The notes under the pieces: model-generated | Told to the model about the DNA's origin: nothing | The model's database searches: none | Seen by the model: the letters and a program-made list of their open reading frames with translations, nothing else | In this document: positions 34,287 to 45,827 of the stretch, one piece after another | Layout: each line of letters begins with the position of its first letter | Numbering within the stretch: position 1 is the first letter of the stretch | Program-made: the position numbers and the translations under genes | Assembly (NCBI GenBank): GCA_032622095.1 | Contig: CP136063.1 | Coordinates: 29,268,987 to 29,332,986, forward strand | Direction: 5' to 3' | Origin: Siphonodentalium dalli | Taxonomy: Eukaryota > Mollusca > Scaphopoda > Gadilida > Siphonodentaliidae | Length of the DNA stretch: 64,000 nucleotides

Positions 34287-35081
34287 CTATATGTCGTAGC
34301 ATTAACACGAGACGACATTTGACAAAATTTTATGCTGGTGACACAATAATGCACAAAACATATACGATTCCACAATTGAAAGTCGAAGTAGCCAATGTGA
34401 AATGATGCGGAACGGCCATAATTCATGTAGGCATCAACGATATGAAGTCGAATAATTTCCTGGATATGGAACAACATGTTCGTGATTATACAGAAGTAAT
34501 CAAAGACATCAAATCGAAGTGTTCATACGTTATGATTTCACTTATCGCCCCTAATGACTGTTCACAAGACAGGAGTCTACGGGATCGCTGTTCGCAATTC
34601 AATACCATGATTCAGGGCTCACTTGGTTATGTTGGTGATATTTCATGATAACATGGGCACAACCACCGGTGTGATTGTGAGATTCTTCGAAAACGATCAG
34701 AGGCACCTATCGTCCAGGTGTACGGCAAAGTTAGCCACAAACATGATTTCGAGCCTTAAACTACCACGACGAAATGTTCCTAAACGAAATCAGAATCAGC
34801 CGCACAAAAACAATAACGCAAAATATCACCAAAGGTCACGCCCGGTCAATTATGAAGGTAGGAACTCTTACGTCAGAAGGGTTTCACAATCCTTCAATTC
34901 TAGCGGATATACCAACGATAACGGGATGAGTCAACAAAGACGCTTGCCTGTCAGTGCGGGGGGGGGGGGGGGGGGGGGGTCACCCGGTGGCCTAAAGAGT
35001 CCCTCTCAGTGGCGACATCCCAACAGGAAGCAGCTGTATAATGATGTAATGGGACTTGCACAATTCGCACGTGTGCAGTGA
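34279..35081 (+). pseudogene. LINE ORF1, SGNH-type esterase domain and tail
   Basis: In three adjoining frames one can read a domain resembling the esterase of CR1-type ORF1 proteins. IIHVGINDM (about 34417) fits the GxND block III, and ENDQRHLS (about 34690) fits the D-x-x-H block V carrying the catalytic Asp and His. The block I serine segment is not clear (a Ser-Met-Thr sequence is seen where GDS would be expected). A TGA at about 34404 and a frameshift near 34640 break the frame. The C-terminal tail is basic, Asn- and Gln-rich and contains a glycine run encoded by the G tract. Confidence 0.72.
34958..34979 (+). repeat. G22 homopolymer
   Basis: Twenty-two consecutive G within the ORF1 tail. 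In frame it encodes poly-glycine. Its length is prone to sequencing error, so the frame across it is unreliable. Confidence 0.95.
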
Positions 35082-35336
35082 ATCCATTGTATTTTATGTA
35101 TTTCTGAAGTCAACACATCTACAGTTGTTTGCTACTCTTTAGCATAACCATTGTCTATTCAAAACAGTATACTGCACAGGTAAACTCAATTTTTTCCCCA
35201 CTTTAATTACTATTAATTTTTAAAGTACCATCGATGCATGGGTCATAGTCATTCATTCTATGCACCTTATATTGATATATTGTTTTCATTGTTTTACGCA
35301 TTACTTGTTCACTTCAACTTAGATAAAACCTACATT

Positions 35337-36120
35337 ATGAAGAAACATAAAATAAGCATTAGTTTTCTTAATATAAATGGAATGTATGAACGGATAGGGC
35401 GGACGCGACAATGTAAATTACTAGATTTAACACTCAGAAAAGAACTTTGTTCTGATATTGTTTGTCTCGGTGAGACACATTGTGCTTCAAAAGTAGATGA
35501 TCTTCTTTTGCCAGATTATATGGCTTTCCATTTCTGCGGACCGCGAGTTCAAGGTAAAAAACGCGGTCTCTTGCAATTTTCGTCCGACAGTCATTAATGA
35601 CTGGTGTCACATTTCACAAAGAAACAAATAAGCACTTTATTTGATTTAAATTGCACAAGGAATTCTTTGATGTTAACAATGACATATTTGTATATGTTAT
35701 ACATAAGGAAAAAATAAATTCCGTTCATCCACTAACATTCTTTGCAAGTGGAAATCAAACAGTATAAGCCGAAAGGGCAGGTTGTGGTTATCGGCGACTT
35801 TAACACACGGGTTCATCATACTGACCTAGATTTCATTATTGACGAATCGGAAGACTTTATTAAATTGCCAGATATTTACAGCCGCGATATACAAATGCAT
35901 CCTCGCCTGTCGAAGGACCAGATTAAAGCAAATGATCTTGACCTCTGTACAACATCTGGTGTCCGAATTCTTAATGACAGAACGTTAGGGGATTCTCCGC
36001 GGTGGGTACACGTATTACAGATATAATGCCTCGTCCGTTATAGATTGGTGTCTGGTGAGCGAATCGCTCATGTCTAATATTTTATACTTCAGAGTGAATG
36101 ATCTCCATCCGTCCTACGAT
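35337..36120 (+). pseudogene. LINE ORF2, APE endonuclease domain
   Basis: This domain nicks target DNA for target-primed reverse transcription. Readable motifs are ISFLNINGMYE (N-terminal block), IVCLGETHC (catalytic Glu), VVVIGDFNTRVHHTD (Asp and Asn), SVIDWCLVSESL and NDLHPSYDHD (terminal His/Asp region). Between about 35590 and 35742 the frame shifts twice and some residues appear deleted (LHKEFFDVNNDIFVYV is readable in another frame). A further shift near 36000 leads into the next segment. The domain is inactive as it stands. Confidence 0.82.
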
Positions 36121-37163
36121 CACGATTCGCGCGCTTTTTGGGGCGATATCAATTCACTTCAAGAGGGAAACCCCAAACCAGACTTGTCTGATGCAATAAC
36201 TCCCGATGAATGGGTCAGCTATTTCAAAATCATCATGAGTAGAACTTCGAATATCGAAAACTCTAACTTTAAGGTAGATGATTCCAAACAAGATCTTGAT
36301 TTCGAAATTACACTCGAAGAGCTTGAAAAGTCTGTGGCTTCGCTCAAATGTGGAAAATCCGGTGGACCGGATCTAGTCACTAACGAGATGATTAAACATT
36401 CAAAAGCAAAACTATCTCAATGCTATTTAATCTTTTTTAATTTTATTTTATCGTCATCCCAGTTTCCCAATGCTTGGCGGAGTAATTACATGAAACCTAT
36501 CCACAATGGCGGAGATGCTTATGATCCAAACAATTATAGAGGTATCGCTCTCTAGTTGTCTTTGCAAGCTGTATCTCAAGATACTTGATGGCAGGCTCAA
36601 ACCATCAGCCCGAGTCAAATCGGATTTGTACCGGGTTGCTGGACAACAGATCCTATATTCTCTATGAGCCATCTGATACAAAAATACACAACCAAAGGAA
36701 ACAAATTATATGCTTGTTTTGTAGATCTTCGAAAAGCTTTTGGGACGATTTGTCGCACTAATATTTTAAAGAAAGTTGCTAACATAGGGGAAGTTCGTCA
36801 CAATTCTGACCGAAATGTATCGCGACGTCAGATTTTCCGTGAAATTAATGAACGGACCAACTGAAACTTTTCGGTCCAATATAGGGGTAAAACAAGGGTG
36901 TATATTAAGCTCTAAACTATTTAATATATACCTAAATGATCTACCGAATATTTTTGACACAACCTGTCATCCGGTGGAAGCAGGAGAATCCACTATATCT
37001 TGTCTTATGTATGCCGATGACCTGGTTCTTTTCTCCAAAACAGAACATGGTCTGCAGAAATGTCTAGATAAATTAAGCACTTATCTAGATGTAAATCGGT
37101 TACAAATTAATTTAGACAAAACAAAGATAATGATCTTCAATTCGAATGGTCGATCTCAGTAGT
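36121..37163 (+). pseudogene. LINE ORF2, reverse transcriptase domain
   Basis: RT fingers and palm motifs are readable: SVASLKCGKSGGPDLVTNEM, YDPNNYRGIAL, CFVDLRKAFGTI (the usual D after KAF is G), GVKQGCILSSKLFNIYLN and SCLMYADDLVLFSKT with the YADD catalytic pair, then KTKIMIFN. A TAG at about 36553, stops at 36600-36820 and at least two frameshifts break it. The sequence ends shortly after the RT thumb region, so the C-terminal domain and 3' UTR are missing. Confidence 0.87.
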
Positions 37164-37165
37164 GT

Positions 37166-38119
37166 ATACACGACAGTTAGCAATTTGAACAGCGTCATTG
37201 ACATAAAAAGGTCGTTTTCAATTGCTAACTTGCACCTACTATAAATAGATTTTATTTGCTAACCTGCACCCTATAAATAGAATATTCGTTTTCAATTGCT
37301 AACTTGCACCTACTATAAATAGAATATTGTACTATAGTACGAGTGTTATAAATTGATCCCCTGAGTTGGCGGGCGGGGGCCCCTCCCCTCCCCTTTTTAA
37401 AAAAGGGGGGTAAAAATGGGGAGGTATATGATGTTTACTTACATGATATAGAAAATATTTATATATATATATAGTCCAATATTATAGGAAAACACATACA
37501 AACACAACAAATTAGTCCTCATCATTATCGGATATGATGATGATTACTTCTTTCACGTAAGCAATGGCATCTTCTCCCCACGCAAGTTCATCTTGAATAC
37601 ATACTTCGTCATCGTATGGTTAAGATTGCATTACTTATGTACACTTGGTTTGTTTGGTTTTTTTTAATTTTCTGTACGATGTTTATGTACATGTGATTTT
37701 GAGCTTCAATTAGCTCTCAGTAGCTCATACAACTCTATTATTACAGCACCAGGGACCTTGAAATTGAATAAACGATACACAGAGAGATCACATAACACAA
37801 CAACAATGTCAACATTAACAGTCAACAACAACAATTAAATTAAAAATAGAAAAACAATCTCAAATTTAGTCAGAAAATGTTTGTTTGTTTGATTCTGCAG
37901 TCACTCTTCACTGACTAAATTGTCACTGGTTAAAAGTATTCTCTGGTGCTTTAAGTTTAATCACATGTGCTGCTCACGGAGCTGCGACAGACATTTCCAA
38001 ATCACGAAAAATGAAAATCAAATGATCAATCCCGTTTTCCCGAAACTACCCTGCTCGCCGCTAATAGTAATACATGATCGGTTAGATAAACTCATTTAGA
38101 TTAGAAAGAATATTTATAT
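37166..38119. other. No gene; short 45-80-bp repeat at 37209-37330
   Basis: AATTGCTAACTTGCACC with CTATAAATAGA recurs three times between 37209 and 37330. Next to it are C- and G-rich tracts (37370-37420). The rest is AT-rich with nothing recognised. Confidence 0.6.
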
Positions 38120-38123
38120 TTAA

Positions 38124-38641
38124 AGGTGGATTATCTCTTTGTAAACATTTTTTATATAGCTTCCGGGGTATAAAATAATAGATTTGAATCGAAGACCCCT
38201 GTCCGGAAATGCTTCTATCGATTAATATTAATTTTATTTAGAATATTTTCTGGTCTAAAAAGGTGTGTTATTGAGCTAACGAACAATAGTGGTTATTGTT
38301 AACGTAGACCAAAATTTTTTTTGTACAATTTTGTCACAAATAAACGTTAATTATACTCATTATCGTTTATATGTGTGAAACAAAACAATACAAACAATAA
38401 ATCTGGGATATTTGACTTTCGTTGCGTAGCCGTAGGAACAGCCTAGTGCTCTATATCGCAATATGGTATCATCCGAATGGTCTGTTCTAAAAATAGTGAC
38501 ATGAACGGTCCCGATTTAATATTCGAAATAAAATCAATATTAATTGATAGAAGCTTTCCAGACAGGGGTCTTCAGTTCATATCTATTATTTTATACCCAC
38601 GCAACTATTTAAAATTTGTTATTTAAAGACATAATCCATCT
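38124..38641 (+). mobile_element. MITE-A copy
   Basis: TTAA at 38120-38123 and 38642-38645. Termini AGGTGGATTATC and ATAATCCATCT. Full length, moderately diverged; the internal frame is broken. Confidence 0.92.
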
Positions 38642-38645
38642 TTAA

Positions 38646-39170
38646 CTTTATTTCTTTAAATATTTATACTAACTATACTTACTTTGATAGAAAATACTTC
38701 TGATCTTTTTAAAAATGGCTGCTAAATGCACTAGAAATGAAGCGGAAACGGAGACCTTTGGTTGGACGACTCACAAATCGTCACCGGAAGGAAAGCTGTG
38801 ATTGGTTAAAAATGTTAGTACTTCGAAGAGTCGAGCGTTTTCATTGGCTATCTATACACTCGTGTAATATAGTTTGTTTGTGCGAAGCGACCCGCGATTC
38901 GCCAATTGAATATTTTTGTGTATGTGTGTGTGGGTTCAGAATACAAACCGAGTTATGGGGACCGTTCCTAAAATTGAAATACAGAATCAGAATGTAGTTT
39001 TGATACCATTGTAAGGTCATCATTGTGAGGACATGGGAATGTCCTCATAACTCAAATTGTGCTCACAACGTTGGTATGCAAACATGTGTATGTCCTCCCA
39101 ACGCAACGTAAACCAACCCACACACACACACCCACCCTCACCCACACAGATTTCCAAAAATATATAATAG
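38646..39170. other. No gene; CA-rich microsatellite at 39116-39151
   Basis: Unique-looking sequence ending in a CA-rich tract. CA tracts also precede units 5 and 6, so this may mark the 5' edge of a ZF unit. Confidence 0.5.
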
Positions 39171-39859
39171 ATATATATAACTACGTATTGTGACATTGTT
39201 CTATTCTACTCTCCGCTGCTTAAGACCACTTTTTAAAATGATTTTTCGTGATAGAAACATTTTTATTTCCTTTGGCACGTATTATGCGAAAGTATCTTAA
39301 CATAACTGTGTATATCATCTATTCGATAAATATAACTCTTGTATGAGTTGTTCTGTTAGTTTTAGTCAGATAATTCAAGTTAAGGTCAACAGTGGCGTCT
39401 GAACGAAAACAACAGTAAACTGTATCATTGTAATTCGTACATCTATCTGTCTATGGAGTCATCGAATTGAACATTGTTTTGTTATTAAACTGTTAAAGTG
39501 TGGTAAACCATAGAAACGGGTGAACACCTTGACTACATATACATGCTAGAGGATCCACACATGGTGTCGCCCGCATCAATGTGATGTATGCAGGGAATAA
39601 TTGACTCAATCAATAAGGCATTCGTCCAGTCGAGAAGGCTGATAGCGATACACACCGGGGACCTCCCATACCATATACATAGGAACCAAGACTGTATTAA
39701 TGTGATCTGTGCTAGAATGTAATTATCCAGTCGACGACGCCTGGTACACACCGGGGATCTCCCATACCATAGACATAGGAACCAAGACTGTATTAATGTG
39801 ATCTGTGCTGGAAGGTAATTATCCAGTCGAAATAATTTAATATTCACTCGAGTAGCCTG
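39171..39859 (+). pseudogene. ZF unit 3: conserved leader and decayed fingers
   Basis: 39223-39530 is the conserved leader (TTAA at 39220-39223 is the empty equivalent of the right flank of the MITE at 2179). 39545-39859 holds decayed fingers with two 110-bp-type modules and the TAA-for-Ser change. It ends at the ATG of the open array. Confidence 0.75.
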
Positions 39860-40846
39860 ATGAAAACCAAGAGGATCCAATCGGGTGATCGGCCATACCA
39901 ATGTGATGTGTGTGAGAAATCATTTACTCAGTCTAGTATCCTGGCTACACATAAGAGGATCCACACAGGGAATCGTCCGTATCATTGTGATGTGTGTGAG
40001 AAATCATTTACTCAATCTATTAACCTGGCTACACATAAGAGGATCCACACAGGGGATCGCCGGTACCAATGTGATGTGTGCGAGAAATCATTTATTCAGT
40101 CGAGTGACCTGACGAAACATAAGAGGATTCACACGGGTGATCGGCCGTATCATTGTGATGTGTGTGAGAAATCATTTACTCAGAAGGGTGACTTGACGAA
40201 ACATAAGAGAATCCACACGGGGGATCGCCCGTATCAATGCGATATGTGCGAGAAATCATTTACTGTGTCGAGTAACCTGACTACACATAAGATGATCCAC
40301 ACGGGGGATCGCCCGTATCAATGTGATGTGTGCGAGAAATCATTTACTCAGTCTATTAACCTGACTACACATAAGATGATCCACACGGGGGATCGCCCAT
40401 ACCAATGTGATGTGTGCGAGAAATCATTTACTCAGTCGAGTGACGTGACGAAACATAAGAGGATCCACACGGGTGAACGACCGCATCAATGTGATGTGTG
40501 CGAGAAATCATTTGCTCACTCGAGTGGCCTGACGAAACATAAGAGGATCCACACTGGGGATCGCCCGTACCAATGTGATCTGTGTGAGAAATTATTTGCT
40601 CAATCTAATCACCTGGCTACACATAGGATGATCCACACGGGTGATCGGCCATACCAATGTGATGTGTGCGAGAAATCATTTACTCAGTCGAGTGACCTGA
40701 CGAGACATAAGATGATCCACACGGGTCATCGCCCGTATCATTGTGATGTGTGTGAGAAATCATTTACTCTGAAGGGTGACATGACGAAACATAAGAGAAT
40801 CCACACGCGGGATCGCCCGTATCAATGCGATATGACATACACATGA
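39860..40846 (+). CDS. Poly-C2H2 zinc-finger protein, unit 3 (11 fingers)
   Basis: A lead-in of 12 residues and eleven complete 28-residue C2H2 modules with TGDRP-type linkers (one TGDRR, one TGNRP, one TGERP, one TGHRP). Helix cores are SSILAT, SINLAT, SSDLTK, KGDLTK, SSNLTT, SINLTT, SSDVTK, SSGLTK, SNHLAT, SSDLTR, KGDMTK. All Cys and His ligands are present. The last finger is longer than in other units and the frame ends eight residues into a twelfth (YQCDMTYT), at a different junction with the satellite. It is presumably a nuclear DNA-binding protein; no effector domain is seen. The ATG lies within a former finger. Confidence 0.77.
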   Translation: MKTKRIQSGDRPYQCDVCEKSFTQSSILATHKRIHTGNRPYHCDVCEKSFTQSINLATHKRIHTGDRRYQCDVCEKSFIQSSDLTKHKRIHTGDRPYHCDVCEKSFTQKGDLTKHKRIHTGDRPYQCDMCEKSFTVSSNLTTHKMIHTGDRPYQCDVCEKSFTQSINLTTHKMIHTGDRPYQCDVCEKSFTQSSDVTKHKRIHTGERPHQCDVCEKSFAHSSGLTKHKRIHTGDRPYQCDLCEKLFAQSNHLATHRMIHTGDRPYQCDVCEKSFTQSSDLTRHKMIHTGHRPYHCDVCEKSFTLKGDMTKHKRIHTRDRPYQCDMTYT

Positions 40847-41935
40847 TGCAATAATATACCACCGTGTAATATACACATCGTGTAATATACACATCGTGTA
40901 ATTATGTACAGGTCTTGTCACAATATGCACATCGTGTAATACTGTACAGATCATGTAAGAATATGCACACGGTATAATAATATACACACCATGTAATAAT
41001 ATACACACCATGTAATAACATGCACATCATGTAATAATATACACACTGTATAATAATATACACACCATGTAATAATATACATACCATGTAATAACATGCA
41101 CGTCATGTAATAACATACACATTATGGATGTAAAATTTTATCATCTAGTATTCTTTGTTTTATGATGCACGTTTTATCAATACAACAGTCAAAATGTTTA
41201 AATGTAATGAAATATAATAATATACACACCATGTAATAATATACACACCATGTAATAACATACACACCATGTAATAATATACACATCATTTAATAACATA
41301 CACATCATGTAATTATATACACATCATGTAATAACATACACATCATGTAATAATATACACACCATGTAATAATATACACATCATGTAATAATATGCACAT
41401 CGTGTAATAACATACACATCATGTAATAATATACACACCATGTAATAACATACACACCATGTAATAATATACACATCATTTAATAACATACACATCATGT
41501 AATAATATACACACCATGTAATAACATACACATCATGTAATAACATACACACCTTGTACTAATATGCACATCATGTAATAACATATACATCATGTAATAA
41601 TATACACACCATGTAATAATATGCACATCATGTAATAACATACACATCATGTAATAATATACACACCATGTAATAATATACACATCATGTAATAATATAC
41701 ACACCATGTAATAATATACACATCATGTAATAACATATACATCATGTAATAATATGCACATCATGTAATAACATACACATCATGTAATAACATATACATC
41801 ATGTAATAATATGCACATCATGTAATAACATACACATCATTTAATAACATACACATCATGTAATAATATACACACCATGTAATAATATACACATCATGTA
41901 ATAATATGCACATCGTGTAATAACATACGCACAGT
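40847..41935. repeat. 19-bp satellite array, unit 3
   Basis: About 50 satellite units. The non-satellite block is at 41125-41215 and again at the array end (41936 onward). ACATCATGTAATAACATAC variants are enriched here compared with unit 1. Confidence 0.9.
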
Positions 41936-42296
41936 GGATGTAAAATTTTATCATCTGGTATTCTTTGTTTTATGATGCACGTTTTATCAATTATGTATAA
42001 AACAGTCAAAATGCTTAAATCTTATGTAAATATTAATTTGGAATAAACGTATTTTATGGTGAAATTTGAATTTCCTGGCAGCTTGGAAATGACAGCCTCT
42101 CCATTCTACAATATATGAGCGTGATCCATAGTTATTGATCTATAATGAACTCGAACAAACTGGTATTTTATCAATTTCGTCACAGCAATAAAATAGTCTT
42201 TTTCCTTTGGCGAAATAACCGGCAATTTCAAATAATTGTCCCAAAACCATATTTTTCTCATTCCCTCCCCAAGGCAAGAACAAATATAAAAACTCA
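41936..42296 (+). repeat. ZF unit 3 conserved 3' block
   Basis: Matches the 3' blocks of units 1, 4, 5 and 6. It ends at TTAA (42297-42300), where a subfamily-B MITE begins. Confidence 0.8.
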
Positions 42297-42300
42297 TTAA

Positions 42301-42732
42301 AGATGGATTATCTCTTTAAATAACAAATTTGAAATAGTTGCGTGTGTATAAAATAATAAATATGAACTGAAGAACCCTGTCCGGAAAGGCTTCTATCAAT
42401 TAATATTGATTTTATTTCGAATATTTTATTTGGACCGTTTATTTGTCTACTTTTAGAACAGACCATTCGGGTGATACCACATTGTGTCATAGGGCATTAT
42501 GCTTTTCCTATATATTGGGTATATAAAATAATGGTAGTAAAATAATGAAGTAAAACTGTCATAATGATAAGAGTTCATAAAATTATAGTGATAGTGTGTT
42601 AAGAGATGAGATTATTGTGTGTGTATATTAACACATAAGAGCTTTTGATTTGAGCTTTCATATATACATATCTGTACACTTTTTATACCCCGGTAACTAT
42701 ATAATACATATTTACAAAGAGATAATCCACCT
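42301..42732 (-). mobile_element. TTAA MITE subfamily B, complete but internally deleted
   Basis: TTAA at 42297-42300 and 42733-42736; ends AGATGG and CCACCT. The body is subfamily B. The interior jumps from CTGTACAC to TATACCCCGG, missing a part present at 1-170. Confidence 0.85.
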
Positions 42733-42736
42733 TTAA

Positions 42737-42950
42737 TTGATCGCAAGAATATAAATACATAATAGTATTTATTAATTGCGTAGCATTGTAGTCAGAACAA
42801 TATCCTTCGTCATCAGAGATAGCTGTCAATTCGACGCCTGAAATGGAGATTGTGAATTAGTTCACACGTTGCCTTATTAATTTCGTCACCCTGGCTGCAC
42901 GGACGACACCCGCCCCCGATTTAATGTATACCCTGTCTAAATAAATGTGA
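42737..42950. other. Minisatellite left flank, copy 2
   Basis: Paralogous to 322-460, plus one 33-bp-type unit at about 42918-42950. No coding signal. Confidence 0.7.
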
Positions 42951-43955
42951 CAAACAAGTCAGTATCGTGTAAATGGAACAACGATGACGCCCAGTATTCG
43001 TTCTCAGTATCGTGTAAATGGAACGATGACGCACAGTATTCATTCTCGTGTAAATGGGACAACGATGACTCCCAGTATTCGTTCTCGTGTAAATGGAACA
43101 ACGATGACGCCCAGTATTCGTTCTCAGTATCGTGTAAATGGAACGATGACGCACAGTATTCATTCTCGTGTAAATGGAACAACGATGACTCCCAGTATTC
43201 ATTCTCGTGTAAATGGAACAACGATGACTCCCAGTATTCGTTCTCGTGTAAATGGAACAACGATGACGCCCAGTATTCGTTCTCAGTATCGTGTAAATGG
43301 AACGATGACGCACAGTATTCATTTTCGTGTAAATGGAACAACGATGACTCCCAGTAATCGTTCTCGTGTAAATGGAACAACGATGACGCCCAGTATTCGT
43401 TCTCGTGTAAATGGAACAACGATGACTCCCAGTAATCGTTCTCGTGTAAATGGAACAACGATGACTCCCAGTATTCGTTCTCGTGTAAATGGAACAACGA
43501 TGACGCCAAGTATTCGTTCTCGTGTAAATGGAACAACGATGACGCCAAGTATTCGTTCTCGTGTAAATGGAACAACGATGACGCCAAGTATTCGTTCTCG
43601 TGTAAACGGAACAACGATGACGCCCAGTATTCGTTCTCGTGTAGATGGAACAACGATGACGACCATTATTCGTTCTCGTGTAAATGGAACAACGATGACG
43701 CCCAGTATTCGTTCTCGTGTAAATGGAACAATGATGACGCCCAGTATTCGTTCTCGTGTGAATGGAACAACGATGACGCCCAGTATTCGTTCTCGTGTAA
43801 ACGGAACAACGATGACGCCCAGTATTCATTCTCGTGTAAATGGATCAACGATGACGCCCTGTATTCGTTCTCGTGTAAACGGAACAACGATGACGCCCAT
43901 TATTCGTTCTCGTGTAAATGAACAACGATGACGCCCAGTATTCATTCTCGTTCTA
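42951..43955. repeat. 39-bp minisatellite, copy 2
   Basis: About 26 units of the same 39-bp family as 745-1683. The left third has a three-unit higher-order repeat of about 120 bp marked by a shortened unit (GTAAATGGAACGATGACGC). Open frames of 240-315 codons on both strands reflect the period. The right end reads TATATTTAAAGG, a trace of a MITE terminus as at 1690. Confidence 0.9.
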
Positions 43956-44334
43956 TATTTAAAGGATACCTGAGTCTCTCGAATGAATGCCATAACTACT
44001 TCATGAGGGGCTTCAGTGGAATATACAAGCAACTATTCCCACAAGCGGCCTTGGTCGAAAGTGGGAATAGTTATATTCCAATGTACCGGTAGCCATAGCC
44101 ACGGCTGAGGTAATTCTGTTATTCACTCAAGAACCGCAGGTATTCTATTCATTATATGCTAAACAAATAATCGACGCTTAATCACCGCAACAAATTAGAA
44201 TCGAGTGTCTTGTTTTTATCGATCAGCTGTTCTGTGACCAGTTCACAACAATATTCCGTCATATACACACGTAGGCGTCCTAGTTCGCAGGTTTCACGGT
44301 AGTACCGAACGCTGTTTCTTCTGTGCGTTAGTTT
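43956..44334. other. No gene seen
   Basis: Unique-looking. A small imperfect inverted repeat (AACTATTCCCAC / GTGGGAATAGTT) lies at about 44028-44070. Nothing else recognised. Confidence 0.5.
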
Positions 44335-44735
44335 TAATTAACCATAGTTCATTAGTCGGGTATTATGTTTGGTGAGGCTTCGATGGGTTAGTTTTAATTA
44401 ATAAAAGTTCATTAGTCGGGTCTTATGTGTGATGAGGCTTCGATGGGGTTAGTTTTAATTAACCAAAGTTCATCAGTCGGGTATTATGTGTACTGAGCCT
44501 TCGATGGGGTTAGTTTCAATTAACCAAAGTTCATCAGTCGGGTCTTCTTTAGTCGGGTCTTCATTAGACGGGTCTTCATTAGTCGGGTCTTCATTGGTCG
44601 GGTCTTTATTAGTCGGGTCTTCATTGGTCGGGTCTCCATTAGTTGGGTATCATTAGTCGGGCCTTCATTAGTCTGGTCTTCATGAGACTGGTCTTCGTTA
44701 ATCGGGTCTTCATTAGTCGGGTCTTCGCCTTGTTT
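44335..44735. repeat. 60-bp and 16-bp tandem repeats
   Basis: Three copies of a unit of about 63 bp (TTAGTTTTAATTAACC, AAGTTCATTAGTCGGGT, GAGGCTTCGATGGG) run into about 13 copies of a 16-bp unit TCATTAGTCGGGTCTT. The short unit is the 3' part of the long one, so one probably arose from the other. Confidence 0.85.
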
Positions 44736-44749
44736 ATTTTTTCATTTAT

Positions 44750-45058
44750 CGCGCACTATTTACGTACTGTACTACAGGCTCTGTAACACTATTTACGTAC
44801 TGTACTACAGGCTCTGTAACATCATTTACGTACTGTACTACGGGCTGTGTAACATCATTTACGTACTGTACTACAATCTCTGTAACATCATTTACGTACT
44901 GAACTACGGACCCTGTAACACAATTTACGTACTGTACTACAATCTCTGTAACATAATTTACGTACTATACTACGGGCTGTGTAACATAATTTACGTACTG
45001 TACTACGGGCTGTGTAATATAATTTACGTACTGTACTACAGGCTCTGTAACATAATTT
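44750..45058. repeat. 33-bp tandem repeat (TTTACGTACTGTACTAC)
   Basis: About nine copies of a 33-bp unit with TTTACGTACTGTACTAC and GGCTCTGTAACAT. Unrelated to the 33-bp family at 461-729. Confidence 0.85.
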
Positions 45059-45189
45059 GGCTTTGTTTGTATAACAATGTACAGGCCTTACAATTTTATA
45101 CTATATAGACGTTATTTATGATGGGTATGAAGAAAGGTCTGAGTGAACAACAAATTGATATATAATAGTCCGATTGGGCTAACAGCCTA

Positions 45190-45650
45190 AAATAGACACA
45201 TCAGTCTTTCTGGCCCAGTGGTCGCTGTTGTAAGAGATGGAACTCCGTGGTCCAGTTAGCGCGTTGGACTTGTCGTCGCTGTCAACACAGCGAGGCGAGT
45301 TCGCGGCTGGCTGGTGGTCTGTTATGAGTTTCCACACAGCAGTGGCTTGGCCGACTTGAGCGATGTGCAATTGTTGGATTGTACACTGTTTGAATCTCGC
45401 GCCAAGTTGTGACCCTTGAGCAAGGTCGCTCGTACTGTGTCTGCTTTGCACCACCCATGCATTACAAGGGTACCTGATAATGAGCAGTGAAAGCGTATCC
45501 TCGCATACTCCCGGCTGTACCTCCCCCTGTCCCCGGGGAGCAGTAGATGGTTACTGAATGTTCAGGCTCATCAGGGTAATAATTGTAAAACTTTGAGCGC
45601 TTTGGGCCTCATGGGAAAGGCGCTTTACAAATGCTATACATTATTAAATT
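45190..45650 (+). mobile_element. Candidate tRNA-derived SINE
   Basis: TGGCCCAGTGGTCGC fits the pol III A box and GGCGAGTTCGCGGC loosely fits the B box; a second B-like GTTTGAATCTCG lies downstream. The 3' part, GAGCGCTTTGGGCC ... AAAGGCGCTTTACAAATG, resembles the tail domains shared by SINEs and their partner LINEs. The base composition is more GC-rich than the surroundings. It ends in an AT-rich tail. Confidence 0.5.
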
Positions 45651-45827
45651 GCTTGACTATTGGAATTTTGTTTGTTTGAATATTTGTATATCTTTATTTT
45701 GAATATGTTCTGTTTGCGATTTAATGTAAAGATGTTTGAGAATTATTGGAAAGGTATTGGTTTTATCTCAAATATGTTTGTGATTTATTGCAAATATGTT
45801 TTGCGATTTATCGTATTAAACCCTGAT

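Larger units (their letters stand above)
33340..37165 (+). mobile_element. Non-LTR retrotransposon (degraded, 3' truncated)
   Basis: ORF1 (coiled coil plus SGNH-type esterase domain, about 33340-35081) is followed by ORF2 (APE endonuclease and reverse transcriptase, about 35337-37163). Both are broken by stops and frameshifts. The order and the ORF1 esterase suggest the CR1/Jockey-related group; the clade is not certain. No 3' tail is seen after 37165. Confidence 0.88.

Noticed and set aside
33340-37165. Intact retrotransposon
   Set aside because: At least six frameshifts or stops, a replaced residue in the KAFD motif and a missing 3' end show that it is dead.
42921-43931. Open frames of up to 315 codons over the second minisatellite
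   Set aside because: Same cause as in the first array; no start context, domain or codon bias supports a protein.
45196-45270. Functional tRNA gene
   Set aside because: Box-like motifs are present, but no cloverleaf with acceptor and anticodon stems could be drawn; a SINE head fits better.
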